The translations under genes were made by a program, and so were the position numbers. The notes under the pieces are model-generated. The model was given only the letters and a program-made list of their open reading frames with translations, had not been told where the DNA came from and did not search any database. A stretch of 12,588 bases of DNA from Bacteriovoracaceae bacterium UBA1018 (GTDB taxonomy: Bacteria > Bdellovibrionota > UBA1018), in the NCBI GenBank assembly GCA_002291495.1, contig DBAE01000281.1:11351-23938 (forward strand). The letters run 5' to 3'. Below, in pieces: positions 1 through 6,590 of the stretch. The stretch's first letter is position 1. Each line of letters begins with the position of its first letter.

Positions 1-1
1 G

Positions 2-241
2 CCCTTCTCCGTGCCCGGCCAACCTGGAGTGGCTATGGAAATTCACCATAAAAAGAGTGCAGGCGAACTGGCGAGCTCAGTCGGAGCAGTAACACCTCAT
101 GTAACCGGAGGTGGTCCATACGATCAGCGGTATATCCAACTGCTTACATCTCATCGAAAACAATTGATCGATCTGACCTGTTACGAGAGCGAATCTTACG
201 CTCCTAACGATAGGAAACCCTGGTTAATAGAATCACCTTAA
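2..241 (+). CDS. Unidentified reading frame entering from the left edge (3' end or small ORF)
   Basis: This frame is open from the first complete codon of the window to a TAA at 239-241, so it may be the C-terminal 79 residues of a protein starting outside. Alternatively it is a complete 68-residue protein starting at ATG 35, which has a GGAG five bases upstream. The product is hydrophilic, with no signal peptide, membrane segment or motif that I recognise. A Gly-rich turn (VTGGGPYDQ) lies mid-frame and one Cys near the end. I assign no function. Reality is uncertain: no competing frame covers the stretch, but its size and edge position limit what can be said. Confidence 0.4.
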   Translation, partial: PFSVPGQPGVAMEIHHKKSAGELASSVGAVTPHVTGGGPYDQRYIQLLTSHRKQLIDLTCYESESYAPNDRKPWLIESP

Positions 242-290
242 AAGAAAAGCGGCCTCACTGTCGTTGTCATTTCACTCTCTGTGCCCCGAC

Positions 291-319
291 TTGACCCAAA
301 ATCACGCCTTTGTTATGAC
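291..319 (+). promoter_or_regulatory. Sigma70-like promoter placed for a leaderless start at 330
   Basis: TTGACC (291-296; 5 of 6 to TTGACA), a 17-base spacer, then TATGAC (314-319; 4 of 6 to TATAAT). The expected transcription start is about 326-327, only three or four bases before the ATG at 330, and there is no Shine-Dalgarno sequence before that ATG. Inferred from pattern only. Confidence 0.4.
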
Positions 320-329
320 GCCTAGCACT

Positions 330-848
330 ATGAAGAAAATTATCGGTTCTCAGCTTTGTGTCATCATCCCATTTTCTCTATTGAGTTTAGCCAATGGAGC
401 AATGGCTTCAGAAACATTTAAGGTCACGTGTTATTCTTCTGCAGAAGTACCTTCATTCACCGAAAAGGATACGCTGATCCAAGTATCTGAGTCTGCGGCC
501 GACGTGATCGACAATCGCGGCTATTTCCAAATCCCTTTTATTTCTGAATCCGTTCACTACCGAGGAACTGAGCCGAACTTAAAAATTTTCTTCACCAAAG
601 AAGAGGATAAAATCACTTTTCACGCAAAAATCTTAAATATCGGTAATAGAAAACTGATCCGCTCATTTGAAATGGATAATGGTGAGATTCCAGTATCTGG
701 CACAATTGGAAAGCATCCTAAAAAGCATCTCCGGTTTGAGATGTCAGCAACCGAGGTGAACTTAGGTCTACTTCCAGAGGTTTCAGTGATCCTCGAGGGA
801 GCGAATCGAAAGATCGAATGCGAGATCGAAAGCACATTTGACATTTAA
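330..848 (+). CDS. Small secreted protein of unknown function
   Basis: I do not recognise this 172-residue protein. The ATG at 330 gives a clean Sec signal peptide: MKKI, a hydrophobic core at residues 9-21, and an AMA|SE cleavage site after residue 26. This start is preferred to in-frame upstream starts (TTG 264, ATG 315), which would bury the signal. The mature part of about 146 residues looks beta-rich, with alternating polar and hydrophobic residues. It has two cysteines, C34 (VTCYS) and C164 (IECEI), near the two ends, which could form one disulfide closing the domain in the periplasm. The gene ends nine bases before the convergent IMPase gene. No Shine-Dalgarno precedes the ATG; a promoter-like sequence at 291-319 suggests a leaderless message. 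Confidence 0.75.
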   Translation: MKKIIGSQLCVIIPFSLLSLANGAMASETFKVTCYSSAEVPSFTEKDTLIQVSESAADVIDNRGYFQIPFISESVHYRGTEPNLKIFFTKEEDKITFHAKILNIGNRKLIRSFEMDNGEIPVSGTIGKHPKKHLRFEMSATEVNLGLLPEVSVILEGANRKIECEIESTFDI

Positions 849-857
849 CCCAACTCC

Positions 858-1838
858 TTATGGGGCGTGCTTCAGAACGGTTTTTTTCAATTCTTGTTCA
901 ATAGCTGCACTATTGTTCGTCGCGATAATCGAGGTAATCGGTCTTTCAAGCGCGACTGCATTTTGATTCAGATTGCCTTTAGGCTCAGTGACGAAGACTG
1001 TTCCACCAGCCTCGGTCACTAAAAGGATTCCGGCAGATACGTCCCACCAATTAAGTCCTTCGCCGTACTCCCAGTATCCCTCAGCGCGGCCTGAAGCGAT
1101 GGACGCAAGATCTAACGCTGCAGATCCTGTGCGACGGATATCATGACTTTGCGTTATGATTTCTAAGATCGCCTTAGTGGTTGCTTCATTTTTTTTCTTT
1201 GCTTTTTCTGATGGCCCACCTTCAAATCCGGTAATAAAAAGTGAAGAGTTGAGTTGAGTAATCTGAGAAACATGAATCGCTTTAGCTTTCTTTGCTGCTA
1301 CACTAAGAAAAGCTCCTTTGCCTTTTTCAGCAAAAAAATATTCATCATAAACTGGCGCATAAACTCCAGAAGCACAAACCTCACCATCAATTACAAGGGC
1401 TAATGAAATACTAAAATGCGGCATACCGTGAGCATAATTAGTTGTGCCATCGATCGGATCGAGTATCCAGGATACTCCTTCAGAAGAAACATTCTGTACA
1501 CTTTCAGAGCCTTTTTGTTCGCACTTCTCTTCACCTAAAAAATTAGATTTCGGAAATTTTGCGCGCAAACCGGAAAATATAGTCGTTTGAGAGGTACAGT
1601 CTCCTTTTGTCTTAAGGTCAGAAAAGTCTTTCTTTTTTTGAGTTTCGAAGTCTCCCGCATTCCTTAATGCCAAGATCTTCTTTCCTGCGTCTCGCATCAA
1701 CTTTTCCATAACCGGTGCCGGAGCAGTTTTAAACAGAGTGTTATTTTGCAATTTTTTACAGTCAGCAAAACTACTCGGTGAAATGTGGAAAACTACTGTC
1801 GAGACAAGGACAAGACTAAAGATCGAAAATTTGTACAT
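858..1838 (-). CDS. Inositol monophosphatase family protein with an export signal
   Basis: Mg2+-dependent phosphomonoesterase of the IMPase/FIG superfamily. All signature parts are visible: KGD (D80), the GEE metal pair (E103, E104), DPIDGTTN (D127, D130) and WWDVSAG (D266). At 326 residues it is longer than the usual 260-270 because of its N-terminus: residues 5-19 are hydrophobic and followed by SSFA|DC, a good signal peptidase I site after residue 25. There is no lipobox. Four cysteines (27, 81, 106, 155) would suit an oxidising compartment. The ATG at 1838 is preferred over TTG at 1844; neither has a strong Shine-Dalgarno. The gene lies 52 bases downstream of the AraC-type regulator on the same strand. 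Family and active site are secure; export is inferred; the substrate (inositol phosphate, sugar phosphate or 3'-phosphonucleotide) cannot be told. Confidence 0.9.
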   Translation of the reverse strand: MYKFSIFSLVLVSTVVFHISPSSFADCKKLQNNTLFKTAPAPVMEKLMRDAGKKILALRNAGDFETQKKKDFSDLKTKGDCTSQTTIFSGLRAKFPKSNFLGEEKCEQKGSESVQNVSSEGVSWILDPIDGTTNYAHGMPHFSISLALVIDGEVCASGVYAPVYDEYFFAEKGKGAFLSVAAKKAKAIHVSQITQLNSSLFITGFEGGPSEKAKKKNEATTKAILEIITQSHDIRRTGSAALDLASIASGRAEGYWEYGEGLNWWDVSAGILLVTEAGGTVFVTEPKGNLNQNAVALERPITSIIATNNSAAIEQELKKTVLKHAP

Positions 1839-1890
1839 CGCCAAAGCCTAGCCCATGCGAATCATTTGCAAAATAAAAATTATCACTCAT

Positions 1891-2865
1891 TTAGAACTTC
1901 ACTGACCTAGACGCACTAGTCCGCTTCACCTCACCCACATTCATTCCGGTGAAACGCTTAAACGCCCGCCGAAATGCTGCCTCAGACTGATAACCTAGAC
2001 GTGCGGCAAGATCTCCGGATTTAACCTTGCCTTGCTCTAACTCAGCCCTTGCGAGATGCATGCGCCAACGAGTGAGATACTGAATCACAGGCTCCCCCAC
2101 TGTTTCAGAAAACCGAGCCGCGAGAGATGCTCGGGACATACCTGCCTTTTTTGCAAGTTGCGCAATCGTCCACGACCGGGAAGGGTCATTGTGTATGAGA
2201 GATAATACTCGTCCCAATTCAGGATCAGACATTGCTCCTAACCAGCCCTGACTCTCAGTTGGACTTTGCTCAATCCAAGCCCGGATCACTTGTATGACTA
2301 AAATATCGGCGAGATGAGTGACAACCGTTTCACCACCGACCTTGAGCTCGCGTGCTTCAAGAAAGATCATCTGCACTGCACTTTTTAACCAATCTGCATG
2401 TGGAAATTTCTCAATATCAATATTGATCACTGCAGGTAGCAATTTCACAAGGTGTCTTGCATAGGGATTGTCAACGCGCAACACACCGCAAAGGATGTTA
2501 CAACTCTGCCCTTCGCCCCCAAATTTTAATATTTCATAACGTTCGCTAATCTGTTCACTCGGTAGATCAAAAAGATTATGAACTTTAGATTTTGCCGAAT
2601 CACATAACACGTGGCGAGCTCCATGTGCACCGAGCACTAGATCACCGGCCTTGAGCTTGATGTGCTTTCGATGTTCTACGCTAATGAAACATTCTCCTTC
2701 CATCACCACATGGAAAAACAAGTGGTCAGGAAAAGCAGGCACCTCCACTCCCCACGGAGCTTTAAATTCAGACCGACAATAAAACACGCCACTCATTTTT
2801 AAGAAATGAAGGGACTCCGTTAGACGTCGAACAAAGGGAGTAGACCGATCAATAACTAAGCTCAT
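1891..2865 (-). CDS. AraC-family transcriptional regulator with cupin-type N-terminal domain
   Basis: 324-residue transcription factor. Residues about 8-200 form a cupin-type effector domain of the kind found in AraC_binding/Cupin_6 regulators (PAFPDHLFFHVVMEGE at 43-58, then KAGDLVLGAHGARH at 72-85). Residues about 217-315 carry two helix-turn-helix units: TIAQLAKKAGMSRASLAARF at 233-252, and GDLAARLGYQSEAAFRRAFK at 284-303, followed by the family's FTG. The ATG at 2865 has a good Shine-Dalgarno (CAGGAG, six bases before). The gene is divergent from the NmrA-like gene across 114 bases. In this family that arrangement usually means the regulator controls the oxidoreductase gene and itself from the shared spacer. 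The inducer is unknown. The IMPase gene follows on the same strand and might be cotranscribed. Confidence 0.93.
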   Translation of the reverse strand: MSLVIDRSTPFVRRLTESLHFLKMSGVFYCRSEFKAPWGVEVPAFPDHLFFHVVMEGECFISVEHRKHIKLKAGDLVLGAHGARHVLCDSAKSKVHNLFDLPSEQISERYEILKFGGEGQSCNILCGVLRVDNPYARHLVKLLPAVINIDIEKFPHADWLKSAVQMIFLEARELKVGGETVVTHLADILVIQVIRAWIEQSPTESQGWLGAMSDPELGRVLSLIHNDPSRSWTIAQLAKKAGMSRASLAARFSETVGEPVIQYLTRWRMHLARAELEQGKVKSGDLAARLGYQSEAAFRRAFKRFTGMNVGEVKRTSASRSVKF

Positions 2866-2979
2866 TTTGGACTCCTGAGCATAATATATAGCCTAAATGG
2901 CATAGATAGTCCAGACAAGAACCGGTAAAACTAGAGTCAGAAGAACAGCAAAAAACCAACAGAACCTTAGGAGAATTTT
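2866..2979. promoter_or_regulatory. Divergent promoter region between araC-type and nmrA-type genes
   Basis: For the regulator (minus strand) a promoter can be read as TGGACT (complement of 2908-2913), 17 bases, TATATA (complement of 2885-2890), each 4 of 6 to consensus; CTCCT at 2872-2876 is the complement of its Shine-Dalgarno. For the plus-strand gene there is a Shine-Dalgarno TAGGAG ending seven bases before ATG 2980, but no convincing -35/-10. An imperfect dyad TAGCC-TAAAT-GGCATA (2889-2904) lies in the spacer of the minus promoter, a possible operator. Confidence 0.45.
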
Positions 2980-3807
2980 ATGGCTCAAAGCAATCTCACG
3001 CTAGTACTGGGCGCTACAGGAAAAACAGGGCGACGAATTACGGAACGGCTCAATCGTCTAGGCGTACCTACACGCAGTGGCTCACGTAGCGCCTCGCCTG
3101 CATTTGACTGGCAAGCTCCTGAAACATGGAAGAATGCGATCGAAGGTGTACACTCAGTTTATATCTCTTATTTTCCTGACCTAGCAGTTCCAGGAACTCC
3201 TGAGATCATTCGATCTTTCACCAAGCAGGCAATTCAAAGCGGAGTTAAGAAACTCGTTCTAATCTCAGGGCGCGGCGAACCTGAAGCTCAAGTATGTGAA
3301 AGCATTGTCCAAGACTCTGGAGTCAGTTGGACCATTGTTCGCTGTGCGTGGTTTGCACAGAACTTCAGCGAAAACTTCTTTTTAGACGGAATCCTTGCTG
3401 GCGAAGTCTATCTCCCGATCGATCAAGTAAAAGAGCCTTTCGTCGATGCTGACGACATCGCAGATGTTGCAGTAGCGGCGCTCACCAGCGACAAACATAA
3501 CGGCCAAGTATACGAGCTTACGGGTCCACGACTGATCAGCTTTCACGAGGCTTTTCAGGAGATTTCGAAAGCATCAGAAAGGTCCATTCGATTTGTACCT
3601 GTTACGATTGACCAATACGTCCGGGCTCTCAAAGACCAAAACGTCCCGGAAGACTTGATCTCAATTCTACATTATCTATTTACTGAAACGCTAGACGGAC
3701 GCAACACGTACTTGACCGATGGCGTTCAGCGGGCTCTGGGTCGTGCCCCAAGAGAGTTTAGTGAGTATGTAAAGAGAACGAAACACACTTGGGTAAATTC
3801 GGCCTAA
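2980..3807 (+). CDS. NmrA-like NAD(P)-binding family protein (atypical SDR)
   Basis: 275-residue Rossmann-fold protein. The N-terminus reads LVLGATGKTGRR, with the nucleotide-binding GxxGxxG at residues 11-17, typical of NmrA/NAD(P)H-binding atypical short-chain dehydrogenases. Further family marks are VKKLVLISGRGE in the fourth strand region, WTIVRCAWFAQNFSENF, PFVDADDIADVAVAAL, and GQVYELTGPRLISFHEAF near the C-terminal substrate lobe. The classical YxxxK catalytic pair is not evident, as is usual in this group, so it may be a redox sensor or a quinone/NAD(P)H reductase. The start is supported by TAGGAG seven bases before the ATG. It is divergent from an AraC-type regulator, its likely controller, and convergent with the kinase gene 15 bases away. 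Confidence 0.9.
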   Translation: MAQSNLTLVLGATGKTGRRITERLNRLGVPTRSGSRSASPAFDWQAPETWKNAIEGVHSVYISYFPDLAVPGTPEIIRSFTKQAIQSGVKKLVLISGRGEPEAQVCESIVQDSGVSWTIVRCAWFAQNFSENFFLDGILAGEVYLPIDQVKEPFVDADDIADVAVAALTSDKHNGQVYELTGPRLISFHEAFQEISKASERSIRFVPVTIDQYVRALKDQNVPEDLISILHYLFTETLDGRNTYLTDGVQRALGRAPREFSEYVKRTKHTWVNSA

Positions 3808-3822
3808 ATATATGATACCTAT

Positions 3823-5514
3823 CTACCGCTTCCGCTTAAGCGCGACTTTAAGATCCAAACGTTTTGGGTTCTTATGTGCTGCCGAGTTGATCACCACATT
3901 TTCAGCAACAGACTGATAGTCCTTTCGCTGAATTCGTATGGTCACCTTCTGATCCATCGGCACTCGAGTGACCGGATTACGCGGATCAAGTTTTTCATCA
4001 TTCACGATGATCGATGTTGGAGAGCGACTAGGAGGTGAAACCACTACCTTAAGCAAAGTCGTTCGAACGGGTGCGGAGAGGCTTGAAAATCGCCTTGATT
4101 GGCTAATGAGCGGTGCCTTGGTTTTCGATGCTTGAACTTGTGGCCGTGAAGCAGGCTGTTGTGGCGATTGCGCCATAGGTGCAGCAGCGCTTTGCGCCTG
4201 AACAGGTAGCATAGACCTTGTCCCAGCGTTATAGGTTGCTTGGATCACTTGTTGAGACGGCATCGAAAATCTCTCAAGCACAAAGTACTTTTTGTCCAAG
4301 GTCCACATGGCAATGAGGAGCATGTAGAGCGAAAATGCAGCGACTCGCTGACGGGTCAAACCGGGAACCCCCCAGATCAATACGGGTGCTGGCGTTACTC
4401 CAGTATTCATCACCCGACTTGGATGCGAGCCAGTTTGATCCGAAGACCCAGCTAAGAGTACTGTAGAGTCACTTTTTAGTGAAAACGATGGCTCGCTTAA
4501 AAGGCTTTGTCCCCGTTCATTGAGATCTTTAAGAACCAATGCGTCTGCACTCATCTCTTCTCGATAGAGATCAGAGAGGGCACCTGAAACTTCTGCTGGA
4601 CCGAAAGTCGGTGCGAATTTTCTAGAAAAAGCTCGAAGTACCTTCTCAAACTCTGCCGCCGACGAATATCGCTGAGTAGGATTTTTATTCAATGCCATCA
4701 TGACGATGCGATCGAGCAACTCGGGCACCTGGGGGTTAATACTAGAAGGCGGCTGCAGCTTTTCAAAATTTTCGATGAGCTTAATGGTAGCGAGCTCGCT
4801 CTGTTGACTATGACCTGCGAAAAGCCGCTGATGAGTGAGCAATTCCCAAAGTACAATTCCTAGCGAAAAAATATCAGACCTTGCATCTACCGAAGCGCCA
4901 GTCACTTGTTCAGGAGATAAGTAATTGAGCTTACCTTTGATGGTACCAGCCGCAGTGGCATCGCCCGATGGGGATGCCACACTCGCTTTGGCGATTCCGA
5001 AATCGATCACCTTAACTTGGCCGTCAAAAGAGATCAGAATGTTTTGCGGACTGACATCTCGATGTACAAGATTTAGAGTTTCGCCGGTGGCTGGGTTGGT
5101 AAAGGTATGAGCGTAATGGAGACCTCGAGCCACCTGTTCCACGATGTAAAGCGCCATCTCGATCGGCATGTTCGCGCCGCGATCAATATAAGTTTGGATC
5201 AACTGCCTGAGGTTACGACCTCGAATGTATTCCATTGTGAGATAGGGATGATCATCGACTGTCCCAAAACTATGAATCTGCACAGTATTGGGATGATTGA
5301 AGCCCATTGAGACTTGGACCTCAGATTTGAACATACTTAAGAATGCTGGATCATGAGCGACATGAGGCAAGATCCTCTTAAGGACCATGATCTGCCCATT
5401 GGCCTCACGATCTGCAGGTCGCGCACGAAATACTTCCGCCATTCCTCCCGCTCCGATGCGGTCGAGTAAGAAGTAATTTCCAAAACGTTGCAAAACAGGT
5501 CTTTGTGAGCTCAA
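3823..5514 (-). CDS. Membrane-anchored Hanks-type Ser/Thr protein kinase with PEGA-like tail
   Basis: 563-residue kinase. The catalytic domain spans about residues 12-295: glycine loop GAGGMAEV (21-28), VLKR (K46), helix-C E65, HRDVSPQN (151-158; the serine replaces the usual lysine of HRDLKP, as in myxobacterial and Bdellovibrio-type kinases), DFGIAKA (171-177), YLSPEQ (198-203) and R282. A short hydrophobic segment at 391-406 is the likely membrane anchor, followed by an Ala/Pro/Gln-rich linker (about 437-470) and a C-terminal PEGA-like beta domain (about 487-560) ending KRKR, probably outside the inner membrane. The start is TTG; no ATG lies nearby and AAGGA precedes it by 11 bases. It is divergent from the CxxC/HAMP gene pair. 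Kinase identity is secure; targets and ligand are unknown. Confidence 0.95.
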   Translation of the reverse strand: MSSQRPVLQRFGNYFLLDRIGAGGMAEVFRARPADREANGQIMVLKRILPHVAHDPAFLSMFKSEVQVSMGFNHPNTVQIHSFGTVDDHPYLTMEYIRGRNLRQLIQTYIDRGANMPIEMALYIVEQVARGLHYAHTFTNPATGETLNLVHRDVSPQNILISFDGQVKVIDFGIAKASVASPSGDATAAGTIKGKLNYLSPEQVTGASVDARSDIFSLGIVLWELLTHQRLFAGHSQQSELATIKLIENFEKLQPPSSINPQVPELLDRIVMMALNKNPTQRYSSAAEFEKVLRAFSRKFAPTFGPAEVSGALSDLYREEMSADALVLKDLNERGQSLLSEPSFSLKSDSTVLLAGSSDQTGSHPSRVMNTGVTPAPVLIWGVPGLTRQRVAAFSLYMLLIAMWTLDKKYFVLERFSMPSQQVIQATYNAGTRSMLPVQAQSAAAPMAQSPQQPASRPQVQASKTKAPLISQSRRFSSLSAPVRTTLLKVVVSPPSRSPTSIIVNDEKLDPRNPVTRVPMDQKVTIRIQRKDYQSVAENVVINSAAHKNPKRLDLKVALKRKR

Positions 5515-5653
5515 GTCGTTGTTATTCCTTATTGTTAAATAATTTTAACATTTAAAAAACCTATTTCCTAGTTAAATAAATACATATTATATCTATAAAT
5601 AATAAGTACTTACGAAGCAGCGGCAAGCGCCACACTACTTCACTCTTCAGTTC
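5515..5653. promoter_or_regulatory. AT-rich divergent spacer upstream of the kinase gene
   Basis: The spacer between the kinase and the CxxC protein gene is strongly AT-rich from about 5520 to 5610. On the minus strand it contains a perfect TATAAT (complement of 5586-5591), about 70 bases before the kinase TTG, but no good -35 at 17 bases. The kinase Shine-Dalgarno AAGGA is the complement of 5526-5530. AT-rich sequence alone generates such boxes, so the promoter is tentative. Confidence 0.35.
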
Positions 5654-5682
5654 TTGCCACAGCTGCAATCTACCTGTTTAAT
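5654..5682 (+). promoter_or_regulatory. Strong sigma70-like promoter placed for a leaderless start at 5692
   Basis: TTGCCA (5654-5659; 5 of 6), a 17-base spacer, TTTAAT (5677-5682; 5 of 6). The expected transcription start is about 5689-5690, so the ATG at 5692 would sit two or three bases from the 5' end of the message. No Shine-Dalgarno is present upstream. Confidence 0.5.
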
Positions 5683-5691
5683 AGAATGTAC

Positions 5692-6135
5692 ATGCGTCAA
5701 CTTCATTTATTGAAAAAAGGGAGCACGAAGCTTTTTGTCTTAACCGCCGTCGTCTCCTTGAGCGCTACTCTCTCAGTCGGACAGTCTTTGGCTAAAGAAG
5801 CAAAAACGAAAGAGAACCCTCTTCACTCAGCTAAGGTCGAAGCTAAAGCTCCAAAAAATGTGGCTGTAAACTGTGAAGTTTGCGCAAAACGCACCAAGAA
5901 GATCTTAGAACTAGAAGACGCTAAAGAAAAAAACACTAAATTACTCGGTGATAACAACGCCTATCTCGCCATGCTTAGCTCAAAAGAAGCATCTAAATTT
6001 TTAAAAATCGAATCTAATAAAAAGATGATTTTGGATCGTATCGATACGATCAAGAGAGAGCTTGAACTCAATCGCCAGAATTTCGAACAGGAAGGGTGCA
6101 ACTCATGTCAAACGGAGACCAAGGCAAACCAATGA
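5692..6135 (+). CDS. Secreted coiled-coil protein with two CxxC motifs
   Basis: 147-residue protein not assigned to a named family. A signal peptide is clear: basic start, hydrophobic residues 14-30, cleavage after SLA at residue 34. The mature protein begins with a Lys/Ala/Glu-rich stretch, then CEVC (C61, C64), a long charged helical region with heptad-like spacing (about 65-133) broken at LGDNN (85-89), and CNSC (C136, C139) near the end. The motifs are not CxxCH, so no c-type heme is expected. A helical hairpin would bring the two pairs together for disulfides or metal binding. ATG 5692 is preferred over ATG 5686 because the promoter at 5654-5682 would start transcription between them. 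The TGA overlaps the ATG of the HAMP gene, so the products are probably made together. Confidence 0.8.
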   Translation: MRQLHLLKKGSTKLFVLTAVVSLSATLSVGQSLAKEAKTKENPLHSAKVEAKAPKNVAVNCEVCAKRTKKILELEDAKEKNTKLLGDNNAYLAMLSSKEASKFLKIESNKKMILDRIDTIKRELELNRQNFEQEGCNSCQTETKANQ

Positions 6136-6581
6136 CTTCTGCGCAATCAAATCGTCGGTACTTTCGCAACTTGCTTTTGAACCCAGCCTACCAGCTCAAA
6201 TACGTTTTTTGGTTAGGGCTGACCGGTTTATTACTCACCGCAATCAACTGCACGATTTTTTATATTTTTACCCGAGAGAACTATAGCATCCTCGTAGATT
6301 TGGCGCCGATGACTGATGAAGTAAAAACACAGCTCTACCAAGAGCTCTATCAGATTATCGGCTACATGGGCCTATTCTCTCTAGCTTTCTTAATTTTGGT
6401 TTGTTTTTTAGGATTAGCACTATCCCACAGAACAGCCGGACCGCTTTATCATTTCAAACGCGTCTTTGAATCCATTAAAAATGGAAAACATGAAGCTCGT
6501 GTCCATTTACGTCCAAAAGACGACTTTAAGGATGTGGCTCAGGCCTTTAACGAAATGATGGATAAATTGCCTCTCAAATAG
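6132..6581 (+). CDS. Two-helix membrane protein ending in a HAMP domain, no output domain
   Basis: 149-residue inner-membrane protein. A basic cytoplasmic N-terminus is followed by TM1 (about 24-46), a short periplasmic loop (about 47-73) and TM2 (about 74-97), then a HAMP domain (about 98-148) recognisable by SHRTAGPLYHFKRVFESI, the connector and DDFKDVAQAFNEMMDKL. The protein stops where a histidine kinase, methyl-accepting or cyclase domain would normally begin. HAMP domains relay transmembrane signals through four-helix bundles, so the partner must be a separate protein. The start ATG 6132 overlaps the preceding stop (ATGA), with AAGG seven bases upstream; starts at 6096 (GTG) and 6105 (ATG) are possible but less likely. 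Its short periplasmic loop suggests that the co-encoded CxxC protein could be the sensor or ligand partner. Confidence 0.85.
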   Translation: MTSAQSNRRYFRNLLLNPAYQLKYVFWLGLTGLLLTAINCTIFYIFTRENYSILVDLAPMTDEVKTQLYQELYQIIGYMGLFSLAFLILVCFLGLALSHRTAGPLYHFKRVFESIKNGKHEARVHLRPKDDFKDVAQAFNEMMDKLPLK

Positions 6582-6590
6582 GCAGATCGT

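Noticed and set aside
3833..3842. Perfect 10-base palindrome CGCTTAAGCG
   Set aside because: It lies inside the last codons of the kinase gene; palindromes of this length are expected by chance in a window of this size.
4120..4210. Compositional repeat in the kinase linker
   Set aside because: Ala/Pro/Gln codon bias in a flexible linker explains it; it is not a DNA repeat with regular units.
6568..6584. TGCCT-loop-AGGCA hairpin at the end of the HAMP gene
   Set aside because: The stem is only five base pairs and no T run follows on either strand, so it is not a credible intrinsic terminator.
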